Shown: positions 45,271 to 55,533 of the stretch, piece by piece | How positions within the stretch are numbered: position 1 is the first letter of the stretch | How the letters are laid out: the number at the start of each line of letters is the position of its first letter | Source: Neolentinus lepideus HHB14362 ss-1 | Lineage: Eukaryota > Basidiomycota > Agaricomycetes > Gloeophyllales > Gloeophyllaceae | Length of the DNA: 64,000 nucleotides | Assembly (NCBI GenBank): GCA_001632425.1 | Contig: KV425597.1 | Span: 153,724-217,723, forward strand | Direction of reading: 5' to 3' | Notes under the pieces: generated by a model | The model's input: only the letters and a program-made list of their open reading frames with translations | What the model was told of the DNA's origin: nothing | Database searches by the model: none | Made by a program: the position numbers and the translations under genes

Positions 45271-47105
45271 ATGGGCGTCTCCAACCTCGCAGTACTTGCC
45301 GCCACTGTCCTGTCCTTCTGTGGGCATGACTGCCGCTGCCGCATCTTCCGGTAACATTGTCGATACTGGCTATTCAACTTGCCGAGGAAGCCAGTCCTAT
45401 CCAAATTCTGCGGCATATCTGAGCATTCTATACGCCGAACCTCCGATCCGCTCTGGACGTTTCTGAGCAGCAGCACCATCGAGCACTATTCGTGTTACAG
45501 CAGCAGCGAATGGAGTTACTCAATATCCAGACTTTTGCGTCCAAGGAACGACGGGATGTAAGTCCACTGAATTAAATCATCCATATCACGTCGCACTGAT
45601 TTCTGCATGTTTCAGTTGGAGACTGGCAGTGAAGATTGTCTGAAGGTCAACATATGTGCTCCCTATGCTGTTACAAGTACGAGCAGGTGTAGACTGGAAT
45701 TTGTTTTAGCGGTATTCTTCGCTTACGCTCCGAGTTCAGTGTCTGTGCTTGTTTAGTCCCCATAGCGGAGGTATGAGTCTAATCTAAGCTTAATTTCCGC
45801 TCCTCATATTACACAGCCTGGATGTTCGGCAATCTCGAGAACTTCCCCTAACCCGTTCGATGACTGGGTCAACCAGAACCCACACGTAGTCATTGTATCC
45901 TATATTACTTTCTGGATCTTTTGGGTCTCCTCGAACCCCCTGCCTTTGCCGATGCCACACTGGGTGACAATGGTGCTGGCATCCTCGCCCAGATTGAGGC
46001 CCACAAATAGATGGACAAGTATATCTATGCCTTTGGTGGCGACTCTACGAAGGTGACAATCAGCCGCTAGAGCGCAGGCGGATCGTCGGTCGATATTCAT
46101 CTGGTGGCGCAGGAAGAGCAACAGCTGCTCCGGGAGTGATCGCTCAAAGCGTTGCGCGTCTCCGGAGTCCGAACACCATCGCCCGATGTCCATGTGGTGG
46201 GTACCCTCGCTCATCCTGCAGAAGAGGGAGTGCTCATCGAAATGTCTCGGCATCTTTTCAACTACTATGCAACTCAAGCGGGCTGTGCTACTGGGTCAGT
46301 TGCGGACCAGATGGCGTGAGATTTTGCGAAATGTTAGCATTAGTGCATTGGCTCGCGCTCAAGACCCTTGCGCATATAACTTGTCCGCCGATTTACACTG
46401 AAATCGATAAGTGCGTTCTTGTGCTGATTTCTCCTTCCAGTACAGCACGGGTGTCCGGAAATTGTTCTTGCCCGTCATCGACGGCAAGATTATTCTACTC
46501 GGTCCATTCTCAAAGGAAACTTCTAACATGCCCCTATCATTGTTGGGTCAGTACACTGCATATCTGTATGTCCCAACATCCTCTTAATTCTGTAGGAGCA
46601 CATGAAATGAAACCCTGCTTTTCAGTGCTACGAACATCAGCGCTCAAGTTGTTCTTCCCGGCATAGACGGACTCGGACTCTGGTCAAAGAAATCCTACCA
46701 AGCATGATCAATTCGTGGAACGCGCTGCTGATAGCTGGATAATGTTCCGAGGCACAAACACAGGGTACGCTAGCCCTCAATGACCGTTTCATCCGTCTAT
46801 TGCCTTGCGCTCTCATAAGTACAACGGCAAGACAACCTTTACGCCACAGACGCCCGTCCAGTAAGCTTTCGCGTCCGAACTAATAGCTGACCTTTGTGCG
46901 GGCCAGCGATCCGAACACGTACAAACTCGCTCGGTCTCCTGAATGGCCGAAACACACCTTGGCCTCCAGGAATCGGATGGCACTGCAGCAGGATCCGAAG
47001 AATGCTACAATAGACAGTGGAAATTAGTTACACTGAGCCGAACAGAAAAGTGATGGGGAAAGGGGTGCCTTTGTGGTCAGTAAAGTGGATCATGAGCAGG
47101 CTTGA
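45271..47105 (+). pseudogene. Type-B carboxylesterase pseudogene, nearly full length (copy D)
   Basis: The whole gene can be followed but is broken many times. The start MGVSNLAVLAATVLSF is still a good signal peptide. Then come VDTGYSTCRGSQSYPN, ILYAEPPI, YPDFCVQGTTG, SEDCLKVNICAPY, GLLEPPAFADATLGDNGAG, AHK then TAG (46008-46010) where relatives have Trp, MDKYIYAFGGDSTKVTI, and TAG again (46068-46070) just before the nucleophile, replacing the Gln of GQSAGG. After that: SAGGSSVDIHLVAQEE, FNYYATQAGC, SDPNTYKLARSPEWPKHT and KVDHEQA*. Frameshifts are scattered throughout. Dead. Confidence 0.85.
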
Positions 47106-47904
47106 GGTATTGTTCCTTCCATGTAAGCTTTACCGGATACGTAGCCACGTAAATCAGACCATTGACTGATGCAATTGGGTATAACTTTCCTTTATGAAGC
47201 AATATCGGAGTAGGGCGCTTAACGTAAATTCTTGTTGCGTTCGGGCTATGCACATATACTGTACCATTGCATATATACTACTCGACATACAAGAGTTAGT
47301 TAAAGCACTTGCTATGACTCCAGAATGCTCCTTGAAAAACCTATTACAGACTTGTTCAGAGTGATCCTCCCTCCGCTTAAAGGTCTTCCCATCATGATCC
47401 ATGAAGCCAGATGCTACGCCTGCATTCTGCATGCAGAACTATGTAGGCAGAACTCCATGAAATCTCAGTGCAAGTAGTATGCTAAAATAGTGACAGTCAG
47501 AGTGCGCGATTCGGCATGGATTCGATGTCGACTCAGCACTTGGATTCTGACGCTGATTTGGGCCCCTGAATCACGATTCTGCCTTGAATCGCGAATCGCG
47601 CTGGTGCGACTCTAGGCTAGTCGAGATGATGGATAGCGTTGGCAGTAGCTCCCGAAAATCCAAATTCCCACACAGCCACTTCCCTAATTTGTGCAATCCA
47701 TCTGAATTGGTACAGGCGGTAGATCTCTCCTTCAGATACGTTGTGGCTGCACGTGTCCTAGGTCTCTCTGCGCTCAGGTTGCATCGTCTGTAGGACTCTT
47801 TTCTGGCTACTTATACTGTATACTAGCTCTTACGGAACTTTAATGCAATCTACTGTGCCAGAAACTCTTCAGCTCGAAGTCGCACACGAGAATGGTACCA
47901 GAAT

Positions 47905-48358
47905 GATGTCGCTCCAGCGCTGAATTACATGACTTCCAGCTCAAATTGGCATTGGCAATCCAGAACGGCTTGGATGGAGCCATCCTGGCATCATGCGGAA
48001 TGTGCAAATCTGCTTGTCTCTACGTCCCCGTTAAGGCCGCAATCCTAAGGCACAGGGAAGCACTTATGATTCTTGTTGTCCCCACGAAAGCACTGAGTGA
48101 AGATCAGGTGAGTATCTAATATTACTATCTTACTCATTATAAACTATAGTATAATATTTACAGGCCAAATCTGCCAACGCACGAGGCCTTCGAGCCGTCG
48201 CAATCAACAGAGACACCATGCGAGCCGCCCTAAACGAGACACCACCAAGAAAACTCTTGAATGAAGTCGAAACCGGACTCTGGGACCTTGCCAAGCAGAC
48301 GCTCGTCAGTGCTGGCCTTCTTGTATCTTCGAGGACGGTTGGATGTACTTTATTGTGA
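47905..48358 (+). pseudogene. RecQ-like DEAD/DEAH helicase, N-terminal fragment
   Basis: Resembles the multi-copy RecQ-like helicases of mushroom genomes. One frame gives AELHDFQLKLALAIQNGLDG, AILASCGMCKSACLYVPVK and AILRHREALMILVVPTKALS (motif Ia). After a GT-AG intron (about 48113-48162) comes AKSANARGLRAVAINRDT and LNEVETGLWDLAKQ. The Walker A motif should be G-M-G-K-S but reads G-M-C-K-S, a Gly to Cys change that should stop ATP binding. The frame shifts before 47905 and the DEAH and C-terminal motifs are missing. Confidence 0.65.
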
Positions 48359-49076
48359 GAGCGGGGTACCGTCGGAGCGCTCAGGAGGACTTATTGGAAT
48401 ACTACAAAAATCGTCATGATTATAGTCTTGAGGTGGGTGATCGTCCGTGTAAAAATGTGCAGACCCTGCTAGTGTCCCAGTAGGGCCTGATACAAAGAAC
48501 CTAGACTGTTCATCCTGCAAGAGTATGGGACTGCCAAGTATTGAATTGCCAGAGAGGACTGAGACCGGATACTGCGAAAACGCACTAGTAGACATGGTTG
48601 CTGGAGTTTCGGGAGTTGCAGGCCAAGAGCCATCACTGGATAAAGAATTGGGGCTTTCCAGTGGAAGGGGATGTGAGGTAAATTTGACCTGTTGAAAGAT
48701 TGATTTGTTTGGTCCTTCATAGAACTGGAATTCAACTGCAGATGCGCTCCGTTGGTTGGTGATGAATGCCGAGTCATTGCCGAAGGGTTCAGATAGACTA
48801 TTCAATTCTTCAAGGGGTTCTATAGTTGAGTCAGAAGCTTGTAATATAGTCGAGTGGTCTGGCTGAGGAACTCTGAAGCTGTGGAACAATATTGTTGCCA
48901 GAGGAAAGAACGAGATGTTGGACTTCAGAGAATTCAAGCGGTGGCGCGAGATCGCTAGATCTAAGCTGTCCTACCGGATTAAGCAACATTGAACTAATGG
49001 GGAATACCGGTACTATTTTTAACTGACGCGCGAAACTTTCGGGAGCTACTGCGAAGGCTATCGGGAGACTAGACAA
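48350..49076 (-). other. Ser/Pro-rich open frames, minus strand, inside the element
   Basis: Two overlapping frames: 49076-48831 (MSSLPIAFAVAPESFARQLK) and 48937-48350, 195 codons, Ser/Thr/Pro/Gln-rich (SSDGSWPATPETPATMSTSA). The composition looks like a disordered regulatory protein tail. No domain is recognisable and no intron with matching phase joins the two, so this may be a captured or degraded gene. Confidence 0.3.
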
Positions 49077-49367
49077 GTCTCCCTGTGAAGCCCGTTGCTC
49101 GCCTACCCGGATTCACTGAGGAGACGTCGCTCGCAAGTCTAGTGCGACTCCAGAGTCGCAACGACACTCCAGAATCGCGATTCTGGACTTCACACGATCT
49201 TCACTTTGTTACTAGACTACAAATCATGTAGTGTACTATATTTGGTATAAGTATACACAACTGAAACCTCAATATAAAATTCATTATCCGACTTGTACCC
49301 TGTCTGCTATCTGCGACCAGTGTGCACGGACCTTCTTGTCCCTAGGATCTCCCCTCTCGTCTCAGAT

Positions 49368-49478
49368 ATGCCTCGCACCAAGAGCTCAGTTGCCCCCGCA
49401 GCTGTTCCTACTGCCAAGGCCCATACGAAAGCAAAAAAGGATAAGGACAAGGCCCTCGACACAGAAGATTTGTATTAG
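49368..49478 (+). other. Tiny Lys/Ala-rich open frame
   Basis: Thirty-six codons, MPRTKSSVAPAAVPTAKAHT and then a Lys/Asp run, near the right end of the candidate element. It looks like the disordered start of a longer protein cut short by a TAG. No product is claimed. Confidence 0.25.
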
Positions 49479-49878
49479 ACTACAAAAGTTGTATACTCTG
49501 AGAATATAATTGGCGAGGCGGAATCATAGAGTGAATTGACGGTCAGAATCGCGTCGGTCAAACTTGGGAGGGATTCGGCCCCCAGATTCGGGGCCGGAAT
49601 CGCGGCGTGAATCCACCTGTGAATCGCTGACTGCTACTAAATTATTGTCATGCGGAGAATTTAACCTCATGCATGGCTTTCAATGTACGTCCCCTTTCTT
49701 GAACCGCCACATATGACTCATATTTCAAACATTAATTAGCTTCGTAGACTGCAATGATCGAAGGAGCTCTAATTCATGTGGCACCACGTCATCCCAAAGA
49801 CGAGCATTCTCTGGTGCATCCGCATCCTGTGTGCTATGGATGCTATACATTAGACGGGCGCTTTCCGAGCTGTGCAAT

Positions 49879-51955
49879 ATGTGGCTGCCCTACAATACTC
49901 CGTTTTTCCTGGCCCTAGGCTCGTCTGTGTTAGCGCCCGATACCGTCTTAGATCCGGTTGTGGACTTGGGATACGTGTCTTATCGTGGTAACCAATCCAA
50001 CGTGAACACGGTTGCGTTTCTGGGAATAGCGTATGCTGAGCCTCCCACTGGGGAGCTGAGGTGGCGTGCACCTGTGGAACTGAATACAACCCGTATCACG
50101 GAGATATCTGAAGGGCACGTTGTTGATGCCACAGCGTACCCTGAACCTTGTATTCAAGGCACTACTGGGTGTAAGCGGCCTCGTTATTTTGCATAGGGCT
50201 TTCGCTTACGATCTCGTGGGTTTTAGCTGGTGACCCCGGTGGAGCTGGATCTGAAGACTGTTTGAAAGTGAATGTATATGCTCCATCTAATGCTACTGCT
50301 GGCAGTAATTGTTGGTTTTATGACTCTCTAAATCGCGCATTCTATACAACTGACTAATGCTATATAGTGCCCGTTCTCGTGTATATCCACGGCGGAGGTA
50401 CCGTTTTGGTCTCTATCGTTGAGGATTCTGAGACCTTCTATTGACACGCTGTCTAGGTTATACATACGGAACCACGGCTAGCTTTCCTTTCGATCACTGG
50501 GTCGAGCAGAGCCCCAATGTGGTGGTTGTTGCACCATACTACCGCCTCGATTCCTTTGGCTTCCTCTCCCACCCAGACTTCGCCGACGGCAGTCTAGGTG
50601 ACTTCAATGTTGGCTTCCAGGACCAAATTCAGGCGCTCAAATGGATCAAGAACCACATACATGCATTTGGCGGTGATCCCAGCAAGGTGACTATCAACGG
50701 ACACAGTGCTGGCGGTGGATCCGTGGAGCTGCATCTGGTCGCGAATGAAGGAGAGAAGTTGTTCTCTGCTGCGATCGCCCAAAGCGTTTATAGATCTCCT
50801 ATGGCGTCGCCCGAGCAGAGCATAGTGAGACAGATCTTCGTTCGTCTGACGCACCGTGTGACAGAACTTTTCGTCAGCCACTTTTCCAGTACTATGCAGA
50901 TCATGCCGGCTGCGCCTGCGGATCTACAGAGGACCAAATGAAATGCCTGCGCAACACGAATGTTAGCGATCTGGCGCGCGCCCAAGATGCAGCTTACTAT
51001 GACCTGTCAGTGACGATTATGACTCGTACTCCGATAGGCGCTCACCTCCCTCGGGTTGCAGGAGTGGCTACCATTTCTTTCTCCCTGTCCTTGACGGAGA
51101 TATCTTCAAGGATTACCCAACGAAATCTATAATCCGAGGTGAATTCGCTCGTGTGCCACTCATCGTAGGGTTCGTCCGCACCTCATCAAGATAAGCTCTA
51201 GACTGACCTCATACCGCACAGTGCAACCTCGAACGAGACAGTATTTATCAGCTCAGACGTCGCGGAATCACTAAGCCAAGTCTACCCCTCCCTCAATGAC
51301 TTTGATCTTGAGGGTGTTCGCCAGGTATATTCGCCTACCCAGTATGACTCCGAGGCACAGCGGATACGGGACGCTATGGGCGAGTCAGTCGTCCGGTGCG
51401 CGGTGCGTATGCAATGTGTTAGCTCAATCGTGACGTGGATGACTCATATATACGCGTTTACAGCGCGAGGTGCTCGGCAGTGCGTTCTCTGTGCTCAGCA
51501 ACACATGGACGTACAGGTATAACCAGCCTAACCCGACTGTGCCGTCCAAGGCGGTCGAGCACTCTGCGGAGAACTGGATGATGTTCCGAGGGGTGCATAT
51601 AGGGTGAGCGCTGTGCTGCTGAGGACCAACTCATGCACTCACGCATCCACGTGTTTTTGACAGGTTCAACGGTACCAGCGAGTTCACGACTCAGACGCCG
51701 GCTGAACTCGCATTCGCATCAGAGCTGATTGCATATTGGCTGTCGTTCGTGCGATCTGGCAATCCGAACACCTACAAGCTCGACAGCTCTCCGCATTGGT
51801 CGCAGTATTCTGTGACCAATCGCACTCGCATAGTTCTTCAGCAAGGTTCGGAGAATTTGCTGAGCACCACGGGGAGCTACATGGAGTTCGAACCTGCGGA
51901 AGAGAGCTTGAGATGTGCGTTCGTCGCGAGCAAAGCAGAACACGAGCAGAATTGA
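49879..51955 (+). CDS. Secreted type-B carboxylesterase/lipase (copy E, intact)
   Basis: Second intact member of the cluster, on the opposite strand to copy A. Signal peptide MWLPYNTPFFLALGSSVLA. Blocks in order: VVDLGYVSYRGNQSNVNTVA, LGIAYAEPPTGELRWRAPVE, SEDCLKVNVYAP, VPVLVYIHGGG, YYRLDSFGFLSHPDFADGSL, GFQDQIQALKWIKNH, FGGDPSKVTINGHSAGG (nucleophile Ser), PLFQYYADHAGCACG, SGYHFFLPVLDGDIFKDYP, TSNETVFISSD, VYSPTQYDSEAQRIRD, YRYNQPNPTVPSKAVEHSAE, FRGVHIG, FTTQTPAELAFASE and KLDSSPHWSQYSVTNRTRIV. It ends SKAEHEQN*. Borders such as PEQSI/PLFQYY and DL/SGYHFF are in frame with GT-AG. It shares most exon borders with copy A, so the copies arose by DNA duplication, not retroposition. Confidence 0.9.
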
Positions 51956-54584
51956 GCGAGCAGAATTGAGAAGCTATGGCCATGCAGCGTGCACCGGGAC
52001 ATTGGAGCTTTTGTTATTGCTGGGACATTGTCCGGTGAAGACGGAGATGTTTCAAGGCCTATTAGAATGATACCTCTTGGGATCTGCTAGGCATCCTATT
52101 GACGAGAACTTGATCAGGCCTCTGAATCTGACTGTTCACGTCAGTATATACCCTACACACGTCTGTATACTAGCGCGACAATAGGACGTCCGGTTATTTT
52201 GCCAGTATCTTTTACTAGGTACCAATGCGTTTCCCGAGTGGTGTGTTGTCTCCTCGAGTCAGCTCGCTTGCCAGGCAGTCGAGTCACCTGGAGTTAGCAT
52301 GCATACAGCTAACTGTGCAGCACAGGCAAATCCTAGACAGGAGTAAATATTGTCAATAATGACTGAATATGTATATCTTGGAATCTACCTTTGTACATAT
52401 ATGGGGAAACGTGCTTGTGGAAGTACATTCATTCCTGTTCGGCATCAGCGCCTACACGCGAAGCTTGTGAGGCCAGAGCGAATCGAGTCAAGTATCTCGG
52501 AAGACTGCTCTAAGGTAAGACATTGCTATGCTCCATCAGCCACAACTGCTCCTGACTTCTAGCCTGATCGAAGGAAGAGAGCCTTGCACAGTGGTTTCTG
52601 ATGCTGTACACGTCAAACTTATTGTTGCAGATATGGTGAAGAATGATCGTTTTGAGACTTTGAAACGCCGCCTAGGCCACATTTACAGTTGAATCCCAGT
52701 CGCATATCCTTTCGATCGATTAATCGAACAGAGCCTCGACGAGATCGGGGAGTCTTCTCAATTCCTTGGGTCCACAGAATCAGCATCGTTCCCATTGATA
52801 AATCAAAAAGCACATACACTCATTGACTGGTGAGTATTGTGGAACCGCAGACTTGTGATGATGAACTACCCTTCTCTGCTGCGATCGCGTGTTGAGCGCT
52901 CACGTTGAGCCCCTGTGGCATTCCCTGTCCGAACCGTTGTGGGGACGTCTTACGCAAAGATCTTGGCAAGCTTCCTGTGACCAACAACAGCTTACAATCC
53001 GCTCGCAGTATCATACGATGGCTGTGGCACGGATCGAATGCTTACCGACACCGTGCCAACGTCATCCACCTGTAGCAACACTGCCAATCGAGTAAGGGCA
53101 ATTCGGTTCTTGCGCACCTCTATCCGATATCTTGCGGTGAACGCACAATGTCGGACGAGTATGTTCCGGAGTCCTCCGCCGACTTCGATCGTGAAGTTGA
53201 CAAGGACTCTACCTGCTCAATATCATGTTGGATAACTCGGACTTGCTACCCGAACTAAGCAACTGACTCACTCTATGGTTACTTAAATATGAGATGCGTC
53301 CACTAGTGATTTTGTCAGAGTCAGTTGCATCGACATCGGGAGGCAAGCATTTAGTACTTGTGACAGGCGAGGCGATATTGAATCAGGGTCCATGGAGTCT
53401 CATTCAACCTACCATTAGAGTTTGCACCGGGATCTATATAAACATGTAGACGGGTACACGACGGCCCTACGGAAGTGCGTAAGATGAGTCTTGTCCAGTA
53501 TATGAGCAGTCGAGAGTCAAAACTGCGGATGGTCAGGGAGCTGCTGCGTAAGTCCATGGCAGACCTCCAGATGGTTCCAGACGGACCTGCGGAGTCCATC
53601 GGAAGATCTTCCTCGACGCGAGTCAGCTCTATTTTCGTCTTGCAACGTCCGTGTGGTCTGGCTACTTCTACACTATATTCTCCCCTTCTACCTAAGCACT
53701 ACTGGATCCTACGGCACTTACGACGCGCGTGGGGAGTGTACGGCCGTTTCTAACAGGAAATCGTCGTCTATTTGTAACGAGACGATTCCGAACGAGGACC
53801 AGTCGAGACAGCAGTCGAGACAAAGTTGCATATGGCAAGACTTTCATTGACTCTTGACCTGGTATCTTCTCGTATCTTCTTGTCATGAGGCGGCGCCCGT
53901 CTACCAACGGCATCAAGTACACCGATGCTTTGCACGCTGCAAACCTTCAGCATATTCGGCTCTTTACCTCGGGTCTTCCTTGCTGAAGCTGGCGAAGTTT
54001 ATCCTGCGATCGCGTAGTCGAAATATTGCCCTCTAGGCTGTTCTTTGGCGGTGGCGCGGTATATGCGCATCCCGAAGGCCAGGTTTCTTTGCGCATGGTT
54101 GTGCTGTGCTCATTGTATGTACTCATCCTTCACCTTTTCACCGACGCAAAGTCCTGCGGCTTGGTGTTGACCCGTTGGGTAACTCCGAGGCTGTGCACAA
54201 TGCTGTGCTTCTGCTGTGCCGCAGCATGCTGTGACGCCATGCCCGATGATCCACTGCCTTGGGTCCCACGGTCTCGGGGGACTACAATCGGCTGACTAAT
54301 CCCGTAAATGGAGAGTCTTTCCGGCGGAGACTCGATTGCAACGGAGTGATGACTCAAGACACGAGTCATTTTACGAGCTCCGAAACCTGCCTGCAATTTT
54401 GGCCGATCTCTGGAAATGCTTGCGTGGTGCTATAAAATGGATGACTGCAATGATTTCTTGTGCGCTAAAAGAATTACCATAAACGCTTTGTCTGGCCGGA
54501 AACCTACAAAAGGAGTCCTGGCTTTGGACGGCTACCTCGGTCTCTGTTCTTAACTTTATCTCTCTTTCTCCTCGCTTCCTCGCT
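51956..54584. other. Gene-free stretch
   Basis: About 2.6 kb with no frame I can name. An 11-base perfect inverted repeat, GCAACTGACTC at 53259-53269 against 53318-53328, encloses 48 bases. A TATAAAA at 54431-54437, 154 bases before the Hsp20 start, is the likely TATA box of that gene. I looked for heat-shock elements and saw no convincing triple. Confidence 0.35.
54431..54437 (+). promoter_or_regulatory. Probable TATA box of the Hsp20 gene
   Basis: TATAAAA 154 bases upstream of the start codon, at a distance that allows a 5' UTR of about 120 bases. It is one of the few clear TATA boxes in the window, as expected for a stress gene. Confidence 0.45.
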
Positions 54585-55212
54585 ATGACCATCACCCAGC
54601 ATCCCAAGAAGCTACCTCGCATGCACAATGCAGACCACATTTACCGTCTCATTGACCATGCGCTAGCTACAAGATATGTGCGACAGCAACTCGTGGGAGT
54701 GCCACGGACGTCTGTCCAACTGAGCGAATCACAACAGTCCTCCCCCGGGAGCCAATCCATGCCCATCATGCGGCCTAGGTATGGTACACTCGTTTTCAAG
54801 GTATAAAGATGTAGACTTACATGTTGCACCTGTAGGATGGCGCTTTGTGACGAATCAGAGTCTCCGAACCTAAATGCGACATTCGAGCTTCCAGGAATGA
54901 AGAAGGAGGAAATCGCCATCGAAGTATGCCAAGGTTGCCTCGTCGTCTCGGGTGACAGACGCCCGCCCGAGTCGAGCAGGACTAGAACATACCCCATCGA
55001 AGAAATCAAGTACGGCCCCTTTCGCAGAGTCGTCCCGTTGCCTAGAGGCATTGACGTGAGTGATCATCTTCTCGGGCGCTATAGCGTGGTTGCTGACTTG
55101 ATTTGTTGTCTAGGCGAGCCAAATCACTGCGTCTATGAACGACGGCCTCTTAGTTGTCTCATGGCCTCGTTCCGGTCCTGCGGAGGAGCCGCAACGAGTT
55201 GAGGTTGGCTGA
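54585..55212 (+). CDS. Small heat-shock protein, Hsp20/alpha-crystallin
   Basis: ATP-independent chaperone that holds unfolding proteins. Three exons (54585-54778, 54836-55055, 55114-55212) give 170 aa. The N-terminal part is variable (MTITQHPKKLPRMHNADHIY). The alpha-crystallin domain has LNATFELPGMKKEEIAIEV, CLVVSGDRRPP, IEEIKYGPFRRVVPLPRGID, then after the last intron ASQITASMNDGLLVVSWPR with the usual L-x-V core. The C-terminal I-x-I/V anchor is not obvious beyond QRVEVG*. Introns are 57 and 58 bases. Intact. Confidence 0.93.
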
Positions 55213-55533
55213 GCACGTCGTCTGGTTATGGTCTCCGATCCCTAGGAGCTTCTATCTTTATGTTTTCGCAATCCTACCGCACTTATCATAATACTCTAGT
55301 CTTGTCTAGTAAAAAATGATTACAGCTTGGGGACAATGGGCTTCATTTTTATACCAATATGTTGTATCTTTAGCATGCTTATAGTTGTTTTACATCACTT
55401 CCATTTGGTTTTTAGTTCCTAGCCAACCATCTGTATCCATGGCCTGTATTTTTGTGATAATTGGAAACTGGTGAAGATTGCATTTTATGACTCGACTCAG
55501 GCAATTCGGTAAGTAGCTATCTGGCTCAGTCAC

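Larger units (their letters stand above)
47483..49644. mobile_element. Candidate TIR element, 2.16 kb, with helicase fragment
   Basis: The left end (47483) reads TAAAATAGTGACAGTCAG and then CGATTC and GGATTC words. The right end, reversed from 49644, reads TAATTTAGTAGCAGTCAG and again CGATTC and GGATTC. So the ends are imperfect inverted repeats of about 35-40 bases. Subterminal GATTCG/CGAATC words are dense on both sides (47505-47600 and 49130-49620), as in hAT-like elements. No sure target-site duplication was found. Inside are a helicase fragment (+), a Ser/Pro-rich frame (-) and a tiny Lys/Ala-rich frame. Confidence 0.5.

Noticed and set aside
53259..53328. 11-base inverted repeat as a transposon
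   Set aside because: Arms are too short and spacing only 48 bases, with no target duplication. It is noted only within the gap entry.
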